DNA from: Insolitispirillum peregrinum
Lineage (GTDB): Bacteria; Pseudomonadota; Alphaproteobacteria; Rhodospirillales; Rhodospirillaceae
Reading direction: 5' to 3' (one strand)
DNA length: 64,000 bases
Assembly: GCF_042665255.1 (NCBI RefSeq)
Contig: NZ_JBHTCD010000019.1
Shown: positions 16,849 through 25,360 of the stretch, piece after piece
How positions within the stretch are numbered: the first letter of the stretch is position 1
Layout: the number at the start of each line of letters is the position of its first letter
The notes under the pieces: model-generated
What the model saw: the letters and a program-made list of their open reading frames with translations, nothing else
Databases searched by the model: none
Told to the model about the DNA's origin: nothing
Position numbers and translations under genes: made by a program

Positions 16849-18252
16849 ATGCTCAAGCAGAAACTCGCGGATGTGTTCAATGAACCCGGCTGTGAGAAAA
16901 ATCAGGCCAAAAGCGACAAGGACCGCAAGAAAGGCTGCACCGTCAAGGGGCTGACCCCCGGCGCTGCGGCGGGTGGCTGCGCGTTTGACGGGGCCAAGAT
17001 TGCCCTGCAGCCGGTCGTTGACGCGGCGCATATCGTACATGGGCCGATCGCCTGCGAAGGCAATGCCTGGGACAACCGCCATGCGGCCTCGTCGGGGCCA
17101 GAGCTGTACCGGATGGGCTTTACCACCGACATGTCCGAACTGGACGTGATTTACGGCGGTGAAAAGAAGCTGTGGAAGGCGATCAAGGAAGTTATTGCCA
17201 AGTACGATCCACCAGCGATTTTTGTCTATCAGACCTGTGTGCCGGCGCTGATCGGTGACGACGTGATCAAGGTCTGCGCGACGGCGTCGGAAAAGTTTGG
17301 CAAGCCGGTGATCCCGGTCAATGCGCCGGGCTTTGCCGGGTCCAAGAACCTGGGCAACAAGCTGGCTGGCGAGACGCTGCTGGACTATGTGATCGGCACC
17401 GAAGAGCCTGATGACGCCCGCCCGACCGATATCAACCTGATCGGCGAATACAATCTGGTCGGCGAGCTGTGGCAGATCACCCCGCTGTTTGACGAGCTGG
17501 GGATCCGCATCCGCGCCGGGATCACTGGCGATGCCCGCTATCATGATGTGGCGTGCTCGCACCGGGCGGCGGTGAACATGCTGTTGTGCGGGCAGGCGAT
17601 GATGAACGTTGCCCGCAAGATGGAAGAGCGCTGGGGCATTCCGTACTTCGAAGGCTCGTTTTACGGCATCGAAGACACCTCGGCCTCGCTGCGGACCATT
17701 GCCCGCCTGTGCGTCCAGCAGGGTGCCGATGCCGACCTGATCGCGCGCACCGAGGCGCTGATTGTCCGCGAGGAAGCCCGCTGCTGGGAGCGCATCCGCA
17801 GCTTTACCCCGCGTTTGCAGGGCAAGAAAGTGCTGCTCTACACCGGCGGGCACAAGTCATGGTCGGTGATTTCTGCCTTGCAGGAAATGGGCATGGAAGT
17901 GGTCAAGAGCAGCGTGCGCAAGGCCACCGACAGCGACAAAAGCAAGGCGCTGGAGCTGATGGATGGCGATGCCGAAGCGCTGGTGGGGGCGATCCCCAAC
18001 CCGGAAATGTACCGGATGCTGCGTGCGGGCGAGGCCGACATCATGCTGTCCGGCGGGCGGACCCAGTTCGTCGCCCTGAAGGCGCGAACGGCCTGGCTGG
18101 ATATCAATCAGGAACGCAATTACGCCTACGCTGGCTATGACGGCATGGTCGAGCTGGTGCGCCAGATGGACAAGGCGGTGAACAATCCGGTGTGGCAGCG
18201 GGTCCGTCGCCCGGCGCCGTGGGATGCAGACTTCACCGGCTTTGATGCGTAA
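16849..18252 (+). CDS. nifE: FeMo-cofactor scaffold protein NifE
   Basis: With NifN it forms the NifEN scaffold, on which the NifB-cofactor matures to FeMo-co. The 467-residue protein is a NifD paralogue with conserved cysteine contexts (AAGGCAFDG, HGPIACEGNAWDNR, YQTCVPALIGDD) and no FeMo-co His motif. GGAGGA at 16837-16842 lies six bases before ATG 16849. nifN begins 13 bp after its stop. Confidence 0.97.
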   Translation: MLKQKLADVFNEPGCEKNQAKSDKDRKKGCTVKGLTPGAAAGGCAFDGAKIALQPVVDAAHIVHGPIACEGNAWDNRHAASSGPELYRMGFTTDMSELDVIYGGEKKLWKAIKEVIAKYDPPAIFVYQTCVPALIGDDVIKVCATASEKFGKPVIPVNAPGFAGSKNLGNKLAGETLLDYVIGTEEPDDARPTDINLIGEYNLVGELWQITPLFDELGIRIRAGITGDARYHDVACSHRAAVNMLLCGQAMMNVARKMEERWGIPYFEGSFYGIEDTSASLRTIARLCVQQGADADLIARTEALIVREEARCWERIRSFTPRLQGKKVLLYTGGHKSWSVISALQEMGMEVVKSSVRKATDSDKSKALELMDGDAEALVGAIPNPEMYRMLRAGEADIMLSGGRTQFVALKARTAWLDINQERNYAYAGYDGMVELVRQMDKAVNNPVWQRVRRPAPWDADFTGFDA

Positions 18253-18265
18253 GGGGGACCAGACA

Positions 18266-19714
18266 ATGACCATGTATCCTCCGGCCAACGTGCTGGTGCA
18301 AAAGAAATCCTGCTCGGTCAACCCGCTGAAGTCTTCGGCTCCGCTGGGGGCGGCGATGGCCTTCATGGGGATGGATCGCTGCCAGCCGCTGTTCCATGGC
18401 TCGCAAGGCTGTACGGCTTTTGGTCTGGTGCTGCTGGTGCGGCATTTCAAGGAAGCGATCCCGTTCCAGACCACCGCCATGAACGAAATCACCACCATTC
18501 TCGGCGGTATTGATAACGTTGAACAGGCGCTGGTCAACGTCGCCAAGCGGGCCAAACCGGCACTGATCGGGATTTGCTCGACCGGACTGACCGAAACGCG
18601 CGGCGAAGATGTTGCCCCGGAACTGCGGCTGATCCGCCAGCGGAATCCTGAATTACAGGATACGGCGGTGGTCTATGCCTCGACCCCCGATTACGTCGGC
18701 GGGATGCAGGAAGGGTGGGCCAAGGCGGTGTCGGCGATCATCGAGGCCTTTGTTCCGGCCCGCAACGAGGCCGCGCCGCTGACCCCGATCCGCGGGCAGG
18801 TCAATATCCTTGCCGGTGTCCACCTGACGGCAGGCGATCTGGAAGAACTGCGCGAGATCACCGATGCCTTCGGGCTGGAAGCGATCATCCTGCCGGACCT
18901 GTCCGGCTCGCTGGACGGGCATGTCCCGGATACCTATTGCGGTACCTCGTATGGCGGAACCTCGCTGGAAGATGTCGCCTGTATGGGTGCCTCGGTGGCC
19001 ACGCTGGCCTTTGGCGAGCACATGCGCAAACCTGCCGAGGACCTGGAAGCCAAGACTGGCGTGCCGTCGCGGCTGGTGCTGAATGCCACCGGGATCGAGG
19101 GTTGCGACCGCCTGATGGTGATGCTGTCGGAAATTTCCGGTCGGCCCATTCCGCCCCGTTTCCGGCGTCAGCGCAGCCAGTTGGTCGATGCGATGCTGGA
19201 TGCGCACTTCCACTTTGGCGGCAAGACGGTGGTGATGGCGGCGGAACCGGACCTGTTGCTGGCCTATTCGACCCTGTTCAACGATCTGGGGGCAGTGATC
19301 CCGCTGGCCGTCTCGACCGTTTCTACCCCGTCGCTGCAACGGGTACCGGCGGCGACGGTGCAGATCGGTGATCTGGAAGACCTGGAGCTGGGGGCCAAGG
19401 AGCACCATGCCGACCTGCTGGTGACCCATTCCCATGGCCGTCAGGCTTCGGCCCGCACCGGTATCCCGCTCTATCGCGTTGGCTTCCCGCAGTTTGACCG
19501 TTTGGGCTCGGCCCATCGCGCCACGCTGGGGTATCGCGCCAGCCGCGACATCGTGTTCGAGGTCGGCAACCTGTTCATCGAGGCGATGCCCAACCACCTG
19601 TTGCGGCACGGCCACGACGATCACGGCGACCACTCTGTTCATCACGAAGGGGCCTGCGGTTGCCCCGGCACTTTGGAGGCCAGCCATGGCTGTTCGCACT
19701 CTGCGTCTTGTTGA
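18266..19714 (+). CDS. nifN: FeMo-cofactor scaffold protein NifN with His/Cys-rich tail
   Basis: Beta-like partner of NifE. The 482-residue product is a NifK paralogue (SSAPLGAAMAFMG, HGSQGCTAFG, GICSTGLTETRGED). After the normal C-terminus near residue 445 there is a tail rich in His and Cys (HGHDDHGDHSVHHEG, then CGCP and HGCSHSASC), likely able to bind metal ions. The tail's last 29 bases overlap the start of nifX. ATG 18266 has a GGGGGA site upstream; an earlier in-frame ATG lies inside nifE. Confidence 0.95.
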   Translation: MTMYPPANVLVQKKSCSVNPLKSSAPLGAAMAFMGMDRCQPLFHGSQGCTAFGLVLLVRHFKEAIPFQTTAMNEITTILGGIDNVEQALVNVAKRAKPALIGICSTGLTETRGEDVAPELRLIRQRNPELQDTAVVYASTPDYVGGMQEGWAKAVSAIIEAFVPARNEAAPLTPIRGQVNILAGVHLTAGDLEELREITDAFGLEAIILPDLSGSLDGHVPDTYCGTSYGGTSLEDVACMGASVATLAFGEHMRKPAEDLEAKTGVPSRLVLNATGIEGCDRLMVMLSEISGRPIPPRFRRQRSQLVDAMLDAHFHFGGKTVVMAAEPDLLLAYSTLFNDLGAVIPLAVSTVSTPSLQRVPAATVQIGDLEDLELGAKEHHADLLVTHSHGRQASARTGIPLYRVGFPQFDRLGSAHRATLGYRASRDIVFEVGNLFIEAMPNHLLRHGHDDHGDHSVHHEGACGCPGTLEASHGCSHSASC

Positions 19715-20189
19715 AGAGGGAGACAGCGTGATGCTCGACCGTCGGCCCGTGAAAGGGGGACACATGCGCGTTGCCTTTACCACCAGCGACATGAAGACCG
19801 TCAACGCGCACTTCGCGGGCGCCAAGACCATCGCGGTCTATGAAATCAGTCAGGATGACTCGCGGTTTGTCGAGGCCCTGCAGTTTGAAAACAAGTCCGG
19901 CGAGGAAGGCAAGCACGGCGATGATGGCGAAGAGCGCATCAATGCCCGCATCCGCTCGCTGGAAGGCTGTGCCCTGCTGTTCGTCAAGGCGATCGGCGGC
20001 CCGGCGGCGGCCAAGGTGGTGCGTGCCAACGTCCACCCGATCAAGCTGCCGCAGGAAGAAAGCATCGCCGACGTGATCGAGCGGGTGCAGGGCATGATGA
20101 AGGGCAATCCGCCGCCGTGGTTGCGCAAGATCATGCTGCAAACCGGTGGTCAGGTCGACGAGATGGCCTTTATGGACGACGAAGAGTAA
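19686..20189 (+). CDS. nifX: Nitrogenase cofactor carrier NifX
   Basis: Small NifX/NafY-family protein that binds NifB-co or the VK-cluster and shuttles it between NifB and NifEN. The core reads MRVAFTTSDMKTVNAHFAGAKTIAVYEI, and the C-terminus NPPPWLRKIML is typical. The 167-residue start at 19686 overlaps nifN by 29 nt; an internal start at the MRVAFTTS methionine (about residue 27, preceded by AAAGGGGG) would avoid much of the N-terminal extension and is a real alternative. Confidence 0.93.
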   Translation: MAVRTLRLVEEGDSVMLDRRPVKGGHMRVAFTTSDMKTVNAHFAGAKTIAVYEISQDDSRFVEALQFENKSGEEGKHGDDGEERINARIRSLEGCALLFVKAIGGPAAAKVVRANVHPIKLPQEESIADVIERVQGMMKGNPPPWLRKIMLQTGGQVDEMAFMDDEE

Positions 20190-20215
20190 TTCCAGAAAGA
20201 GAGAGGATGCGCCCG

Positions 20216-20695
20216 ATGAGTCAGGATGTGATGGAACTGTCCGCCGAAGAACAGGACGTGTTCAAGACCTCGGCTTTTTTGCAGGAACTGGTCAAGCAGG
20301 TCCGTGCGCAGGACACCTACGGGACCTGGGAAGGCAAAAGCGATGCGGTGGTGCTGGCCGACTTCATTGTCACCAAGGAACAGCGCAAGCAGATGCCGAT
20401 CATCGGCGATCCCGACCCGGATGTGATCTGGCGCATCGAGCGGTTCTACAACGCCGTTGGTCTGGCGCTGGAACGGCAGACCGGCCTGATTGCCGGGCCG
20501 ATGATCAAGATCGGCCACGAGGGCTTTGGTCGTCTGCTGATGACCACCGGCCGTCTGGTGGTGATCAGCAAGACCCTGCGTGATGTCCATCGCTTTGGCT
20601 TTGAAACCTACGTCAAGCTGGCCGAGGCCGGTGACAAGACGATCGGTGAGGCTATTGGCTGGATTGAAAAGCATCCGGACGTGGCGCGAGCCTGA
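20216..20695 (+). CDS. NifX-associated nitrogen fixation protein (DUF269)
   Basis: A 159-residue protein of the family always found after nifX (NifX-associated, DUF269). It has FLQELVKQVRAQDTYGTWEGKSD and a C-terminal IGWIEKHPDVARA. Its biochemical role is unsettled; linkage suggests a part in cofactor assembly or maturation. An in-frame ATG at 20207 is an alternative start. It is the fourth gene of the nifE operon. Confidence 0.92.
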   Translation: MSQDVMELSAEEQDVFKTSAFLQELVKQVRAQDTYGTWEGKSDAVVLADFIVTKEQRKQMPIIGDPDPDVIWRIERFYNAVGLALERQTGLIAGPMIKIGHEGFGRLLMTTGRLVVISKTLRDVHRFGFETYVKLAEAGDKTIGEAIGWIEKHPDVARA

Positions 20696-20710
20696 GCGGG
20701 GACCAGAAGC

Positions 20711-20917
20711 ATGAGCGATATCGACGCCCTGAAGGAAAAGCTCAAAAAGCTGTCGGCGCGGGCCACCAGCCGCAAGATGGATCTGCACGACCTGTCGGAA
20801 GAATTGCCTGTGAACTGGCAGAACATCATGACCGTCGCCCAGGCCACCCACGACGCCTTCGCCGAGCTGGAAGCCCTGCGCAAGGAGTTGAAGGCCGCCG
20901 AAAAGGCCAGTGCCTGA
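20711..20917 (+). CDS. Small nif-linked protein of the DUF683 family
   Basis: A 68-residue, highly charged helical protein (LKEKLKKLSARATSRKMDLHDLSEELPVNW). It matches the DUF683 / CCE_0567-like family found between the DUF269 gene and fdxB in nif operons. The function is unknown; the structure is expected to be a helical hairpin that dimerises. GGGGACC lies before ATG 20711. Confidence 0.88.
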   Translation: MSDIDALKEKLKKLSARATSRKMDLHDLSEELPVNWQNIMTVAQATHDAFAELEALRKELKAAEKASA

Positions 20918-20935
20918 AAACTGCGGAACCATTTT

Positions 20936-20982
20936 TCCAGCATCAGGCTACCTGTCCAAGAACGCAGGAGCCTGATGCTGGA
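20936..20982 (+). other. Long hairpin between DUF683 gene and fdxB
   Basis: A 14-bp perfect stem (20936-20949 with 20969-20982) with a 19-nt loop, inside the nifE operon. No T run follows, so it is more likely an mRNA processing or stability element than a full terminator. Confidence 0.6.
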
Positions 20983-21031
20983 GTGTAGTCCCCGCACGGG
21001 GAGTCTGGAAAACAAAGAGGGGTAAAGTGCA

Positions 21032-21322
21032 ATGGCTGAGTTTCTGACCCGGGGTGGTACGCCCTGGACGCCGGAGTATCTGTTGGCAATCAACGCCGAG
21101 ACCTGCATTGGCTGCGGGCGGTGCTTCAAGGTTTGCACCCGTGGGGTGATGGAACTGATGGGCATCAATGACGACGGCGAGATGTGCGACCCCTTTGACG
21201 ACGACGAGGATATCGTTCGTAAAGTTATGACCGTCTCCAACTCCGGTGACTGCATCGGATGTGGATCGTGTGCCAAGGTCTGTGGCGCCAGCTGCCAGAC
21301 CCACGGCAACGAAGCCCTGTAA
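21032..21322 (+). CDS. fdxB: Ferredoxin III, nif-specific (2x[4Fe-4S])
   Basis: A 96-residue ferredoxin with two clusters: CIGCGRCFKVC and, near the C-terminus, CIGCGSCAKVC followed by CGASC. It belongs to the nif-specific ferredoxin III group and probably donates electrons for cofactor assembly or nitrogenase. It sits between DUF683 and nifQ, 15 bp before nifQ. Confidence 0.95.
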   Translation: MAEFLTRGGTPWTPEYLLAINAETCIGCGRCFKVCTRGVMELMGINDDGEMCDPFDDDEDIVRKVMTVSNSGDCIGCGSCAKVCGASCQTHGNEAL

Positions 21323-21337
21323 TACGGAGGCGGTCCC

Positions 21338-21985
21338 ATGACGGAGACGGTGTATCAGAGGCTCATGGCGGGCGTTGGCTTGGGGGAGCACTTCGACCGG
21401 CATGTTTTTGCCAGCCTGATCGCCGTCGTCCGTAGCGATCCGGCGACATCCCAGGACATGCTGACGCATGCTTTGGGGGTGTCGCCGGACGCTCTGTCCA
21501 GTCTGTTGCGGCATTATTTCCCGCAAGCGGTCGAGTTCATGCCGACCGGGGTCGGTACGCAGGTGCCGGAGATTGACGAAGCCCTGGAAGAAGAAGACCT
21601 GCGCGCCTTTATCCTCAGTCATCGTGCTGGTGTGCGTGAGGAAGAAGTGTGGCTGGCGGCGATGATCGCCCGCCGTTCGCTGTGCGAAAATCACTTGTGG
21701 CAGGATTTGGGCCTGCGCAGCCGGGACGAGTTGAATGCTCTGCTGCGACAGAACTTCCCGTCGCTGGTCGCCTTGAACAGCGAAAACATGAAATGGAAGA
21801 AATTCTTTTATCGTCAGCTGTGTCAGACCGATGGCGTGTTGTTGTGCAAGTCGCCCAATTGTCAGACGTGCAGTGACAGTGCGGTCTGTTTCGGCGAGGA
21901 AAGCGGCGAGCCGGTTATTTTCCGGGTGATGCCGATGGTGCCGCAAGAAAGTGCAGGCTGCCGCCTGGAACTGCCCGGGGCCTGA
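21338..21985 (+). CDS. nifQ: Molybdenum-processing protein NifQ, 3' end formed by repeat
   Basis: NifQ supplies a Mo-Fe-S precursor to NifEN/NifH for FeMo-co. The 215-residue protein has the exact C-X4-C-X2-C-X5-C motif (CKSPNCQTCSDSAVC). GGAGG precedes ATG 21338. The last residues, about SAGCRLELPGA, are encoded by sequence that elsewhere is the left part of the REP-like repeat (compare 31228-31245), so the original C-terminus appears to have been replaced by repeat DNA. The metal-binding core is untouched, so the protein is probably functional. Confidence 0.95.
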   Translation: MTETVYQRLMAGVGLGEHFDRHVFASLIAVVRSDPATSQDMLTHALGVSPDALSSLLRHYFPQAVEFMPTGVGTQVPEIDEALEEEDLRAFILSHRAGVREEEVWLAAMIARRSLCENHLWQDLGLRSRDELNALLRQNFPSLVALNSENMKWKKFFYRQLCQTDGVLLCKSPNCQTCSDSAVCFGEESGEPVIFRVMPMVPQESAGCRLELPGA

Positions 21986-22070
21986 GGCCCCGAGCCCCCA
22001 TTTTTTCTTTTATGATCAAAGGAATGGGGTCCGGGGCCTCAGGCCCCGGCGAGGTGTGGAGCAGCGCTCC
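21952..22070 (+). repeat. REP-like two-hairpin repeat, copy 2 (overlaps nifQ end)
   Basis: GCAGGCTGCCGCCTGG, GGGGCC...GGCCCC hairpin, CCCCATTTTTT arm, AAGGAATGGGGTCCGGGGCC...GGCCCCGG hairpin, GCGAGGTG and the TGGAGC-AGC-GCTCCA hairpin. It begins inside nifQ. The following 22071-22221 has no gene but includes TGTGACGCAGGCACACTGG, which also occurs beside the 63.5-kb copy. Confidence 0.85.
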
Positions 22071-22221
22071 ATGATCCTGTTTTCTGTTTATTGTGTATTG
22101 TGATGTGACGCAGGCACACTGGCCCAGGCTTTTGTTCTTATGTGTCTCTTGCTGTGCGCAGTTGATATGCGCGGAGGGGGCCTTTAAGGTGAGGCGTCCG
22201 TAGTGAGGAAGGGACGAAAGT

Positions 22222-22596
22222 ATGAAAGAGCCAACAGGCAGTGAGCGCCGGATCTTTGACCGCTGGTCGCTGGATGGTGCCGCGCGGGTCATTTTTGAAA
22301 ATCAGTACGATTTCTCATGCAAGATCAAGGATATGTCGGCGAGTGGTGTCTCGGTTGATACCGATATACGCCCGGAAATCGGTGATCGTGCCGTGGTCTA
22401 TGTCAAGGGCGTTGGGCGTCTGCATGCCGAGGTTGTGCGGGTGCGGGAACAGGATGTCGCCCTGCATTTCGTCGTCGATAACGACCGTCAGCGCGCCATT
22501 CTGGAGCGTCTGGAGCGGGAAGTGGTCTCCGGAATCGAACGTCATCTGGTCGAAACGCTGAACTCGCTGAGTGGGTCGGAAGACGAACCGGAGTGA
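22222..22596 (+). CDS. PilZ-domain protein (c-di-GMP receptor)
   Basis: A 124-residue single PilZ domain. RRIFDRW near the N-terminus supplies the RxxxR motif and KDMSASGVS the D/NxSxxG motif, the two parts that bind cyclic di-GMP. It probably modulates motility or surface behaviour, which fits the nearby chemoreceptor gene. It is monocistronic by position, with repeats on both sides. Confidence 0.9.
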   Translation: MKEPTGSERRIFDRWSLDGAARVIFENQYDFSCKIKDMSASGVSVDTDIRPEIGDRAVVYVKGVGRLHAEVVRVREQDVALHFVVDNDRQRAILERLEREVVSGIERHLVETLNSLSGSEDEPE

Positions 22597-22604
22597 GTTT
22601 TCCG

Positions 22605-22825
22605 AAACCTCTCAGGGGCTTTGACGGCTCCGGCGAGGTGTGGAGCAGCGTTTCACAGTACACGACAGTTGGTGGGATCAGTGCGGGCTACCGCCCGAAC
22701 CCGTTTGGTGGCGATGCCCCCAAGCCCCCATTTTTCTTTTGTTATCAAAGGAATGGGGTCCGGAGCCTCAAGGCCCCGGCGAGGTTTGGAGCAGCGCTCC
22801 ATGATCTTTCTGTTTTCTGTCGTGT
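22605..22825 (+). repeat. REP-like repeat, copy 3 (compound)
   Basis: A partial hairpin unit (22622-22660: GGCTCCGGCGAGGTGTGGAG, then CAGTACACGACAG) is followed by a full unit (about 22700-22805), with the CCCCCATTTTTCTTTTG arm, the CCGG...CCGG hairpin and TGGAGC-AGC-GCTCCA. It fills the gap between the convergent pilZ and chemoreceptor genes. Confidence 0.82.
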
Positions 22826-22853
22826 ACCGTGGTCACATTTAACGCACAATGCT

Positions 22854-24536
22854 TTAGCCGTTGCGCAGCGTCCGGACGAACTCTTCAACCTGACGGTGCA
22901 GGTGATTGGACTGTTCCTGCAGGTGTTCGGACAGGCCCCGCAGTTGCACAGCCGAAGCCCCGGTAGACTCTGCGGCCTGTCCAACGCCTGCAATGTTGCC
23001 GGTCACTTCGGCGGCACCGGTGGCGGCGCGCTGGGTGTTGTTGGCGATTTCGCTGGTGGCCGCACCTTGTTCTTCGACGGCACCGGCAATGGACGAGGTC
23101 ACTTCACGGATGGTGTTGATGATCTCGACAATCCGGCCAATCGAGCCAACGGTTTCATCGGTTGCGGTCTGGATTTCTGCAATCTTGCTGCCGATCTCGC
23201 CGGTTGCCCGTGCGGTCTGGGCGGCAAGCTGTTTGACTTCGGAGGCGACCACGGCAAAGCCTTTGCCAGCCTCACCGGCGCGGGCAGCTTCGATGGTGGC
23301 ATTCAGGGCCAGCAGGTTGGTCTGGGCGGCAATGGTGTTGATCAGGTTGACCACATCCCCGATCCTCATCGCGGCTTCGGTCAGCACGTTGACGCTGTGC
23401 TCGGTTTTGGTGGCTTCCTCGACAGCTTCGTGGGCAATGCGGGCCGAAGTGGTGACCTGCATGTTGATTTCCCGGATCGAGGCGGACAGCTCTTCGGCAC
23501 CGGCGGCAACGGTCTGCACGTTGGTTGAGGCTTCTTCGGCAGCTCCGGCGACGACCTGGCTTTGGCGGGTGGTTTGCTCGGCACTGGCTGACAGGTCACG
23601 GGCGGCGCCGGAGACGTCATTCGACGAGCGCACCAGAGTATCGACCAGACTGCCCATCGCCTGCTGGAAGCTGTCGGCAAGGCGGTTGCGTTCTACCACA
23701 GCGGCCTTTTGCGCCTGTTCCTCCAGGCGGGCCTGTTCTGCCCGCAGGTGCTCGGCTTCCCGCAGGGTGTCGCGGAACACCATCAGGGCACGGGCCATAT
23801 CGCCAATTTCATTGCCGTTTTCAGTGGATGGAATAGTGGCGTGCAGGTTGCCGTTGGAGACGGCGGTCATCGCGGCGGTCATGTCCGTGAGCGGTTTGGC
23901 AATGCCGCTGTGGGCGAAAAAGATGCTGACGACGGCAAGCAGCGTGCCGGTGCCGAGGACGATCAGGGTCCAGACTTTTGAACTGCCGTAGGCTTCCTGG
24001 CTGTTTTTATAGCTGTCGTTCGATCCCTTGGAATTCAGGTCGATCAGGGCCACCAGAGTGTTGGTGAAATCATCATAGGATTTCCGCATTTCGCCCTTGA
24101 ACACTGCGGTAGCCTCGGCGTTCTGATTTTTCCGGCTCAGACTGATCATCTGGTCGTGGAGTTTCATGTATTCAGTATAATTTTGTGAGAATTCCTTGTA
24201 AATATCCCGTTCTTTTTGTGACGAAATCAGCCCTTCATAGATTTTCCGGTTCTCTTCAATCGTTTTCAGGGCATCATTGACCTCTTTCTCAACGGCAGCC
24301 ATTTCCTTCTCATCTGTTGTCAGGATGTGGCTGCTTTCTGTGATGCGCAGGTCAGATGTATTGGTGTTCAAGGTATTGATGATTGCGACGCTGGGGAGCC
24401 AGTTGGTCGCAATCTCTTTGGTATTGTTATTCATGCTGCTTAGCTGGGTATTCGAAAACCACCCCTGGAACAGAATAATGCAGAGCAGCAAGGCAATGAT
24501 TGCCGCCAGGACGGTTCTTAATTTGATGCTCTTCAT
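22854..24536 (-). CDS. Methyl-accepting chemotaxis protein
   Basis: A 560-residue transmembrane chemoreceptor. TM1 is at residues 7-28 (VLAAIIALLLCIILFQGW). A periplasmic four-helix-bundle-like sensor (residues 30-185) follows, then TM2 near 190-212, a HAMP domain (PLTDMTAAMTAVSNGNL) and a cytoplasmic coiled coil with the hairpin tip INTIAAQTNLLALNATIEAARAGEAGKGFAVVA region. The ligand cannot be predicted. ATG 24536 is chosen because TM1 follows directly; GAGG lies upstream. It faces the PilZ gene. Confidence 0.94.
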   Translation of the reverse strand: MKSIKLRTVLAAIIALLLCIILFQGWFSNTQLSSMNNNTKEIATNWLPSVAIINTLNTNTSDLRITESSHILTTDEKEMAAVEKEVNDALKTIEENRKIYEGLISSQKERDIYKEFSQNYTEYMKLHDQMISLSRKNQNAEATAVFKGEMRKSYDDFTNTLVALIDLNSKGSNDSYKNSQEAYGSSKVWTLIVLGTGTLLAVVSIFFAHSGIAKPLTDMTAAMTAVSNGNLHATIPSTENGNEIGDMARALMVFRDTLREAEHLRAEQARLEEQAQKAAVVERNRLADSFQQAMGSLVDTLVRSSNDVSGAARDLSASAEQTTRQSQVVAGAAEEASTNVQTVAAGAEELSASIREINMQVTTSARIAHEAVEEATKTEHSVNVLTEAAMRIGDVVNLINTIAAQTNLLALNATIEAARAGEAGKGFAVVASEVKQLAAQTARATGEIGSKIAEIQTATDETVGSIGRIVEIINTIREVTSSIAGAVEEQGAATSEIANNTQRAATGAAEVTGNIAGVGQAAESTGASAVQLRGLSEHLQEQSNHLHRQVEEFVRTLRNG

Positions 24537-24960
24537 GATGGCCTCGTTGGCGAGAAAGGGGTGGGGTAGAGGATTTAGAATAATTGCGCATATAATACGC
24601 GGATTCCTCCGGCAGGTCCAGTGGAGAAGTACGACGTTAGGGGGAAGGGTTCTCTTTTCCTCACAACAAAGATGTTCACGGTGTTCGTCAATAACAAGTT
24701 GGGGCGTAAAAAGTATATTTCCTGAAGAAAAAGATCTTTTGAACCATTGTTCTGTCAGGAAGGCGATCGATGGCGGACGATCCTGAACGGGTTTGCTGTT
24801 TGCAGGTGGTGGCCTGTCCTTTTTACCCTGCGCTGCCGTTTCGGCCAGAGGCCGCGCCGCGGTTGCGGGATGCCGTGGTGTGTTTGTGGTTGCTTCTTTC
24901 AGGGGAATGCCGCATACCCGTGCCTTCCTTTTTACCCCTCTACACGCCCAGGAGACGATC
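24537..24960. other. Divergent intergenic region, no gene seen
   Basis: This 424-bp gap holds the 5' regions of the chemoreceptor (leftward) and the parvulin (rightward). It is locally A/T-rich around 24700-24745. I see no convincing reading frame or repeat and cannot assign a promoter. Confidence 0.6.
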
Positions 24961-25284
24961 ATGGCGGCAACGATCCGCGCTTCTCATATTCTGCTGATGC
25001 ATAAGGACGCTCAGTCGTCTTTGAACGAGCGTACCCGCGACCAGGCTCTGGCTGATATCGAAGCCCTGAAGAGCAAGATTCAGGCCGGGGAAGCCAGCTT
25101 TGCGGATGTTGCCTATGCCCATTCCGACTGCCCGTCAGGCGAAGATGGCGGCGATCTGGGGCCGTTCCGTCCGGGGATGATGGTGCCGGAATTCGACAAG
25201 GCTGCTTTTGCTCTGGATGTCGGGCAGATGTCAGGCGTGGTGGAAACCCCGTTCGGCTATCACCTGATCCTGCGCACCGAATAA
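24961..25284 (+). CDS. Parvulin-type peptidyl-prolyl cis-trans isomerase
   Basis: A 107-residue single-domain parvulin (PpiC-like) that catalyses proline isomerisation during folding. It shows RASHILL, CPSGEDGGDLGPFRPGMMVPEFDKAAF and TPFGYHLI, the classic rotamase signature. There is no signal peptide, so it is cytoplasmic. AGGAG precedes ATG 24961. It is not nifM, which is longer. A bidirectional terminator separates it from convergent gltA. Confidence 0.93.
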   Translation: MAATIRASHILLMHKDAQSSLNERTRDQALADIEALKSKIQAGEASFADVAYAHSDCPSGEDGGDLGPFRPGMMVPEFDKAAFALDVGQMSGVVETPFGYHLILRTE

Positions 25285-25307
25285 ACCGGACCACCCGATT
25301 GTTCAGC

Positions 25308-25354
25308 CAATGAAAAAAGCAGCTCCCCGGTGTGGTGAGCTGCTTTTTTCATTG
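25308..25354. terminator. Bidirectional terminator between ppiC and gltA
   Basis: An 18-bp perfect stem (25308-25325 with 25337-25354) with A run and T run on opposite arms, so it can stop transcription from both sides. It serves the convergent parvulin and gltA genes. Confidence 0.92.
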
Positions 25355-25360
25355 CTCTGT

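Noticed and set aside
16618..17853. Extension of the 15259-16617 gene upstream to 17853 (864 codons)
   Set aside because: The extra part is antisense to nifE and has the composition of a shadow frame. An ATG with RBS exists at 16617.
22593..23991. Plus-strand frames over the chemoreceptor gene (311 and 361 codons)
   Set aside because: Shadows of the receptor gene; Ser/Ala-rich translations without motifs.
24961..25284. nifM assignment for the parvulin near the nif genes
   Set aside because: NifM is much longer with an N-terminal domain. This is a single rotamase domain separated from nif by other genes.
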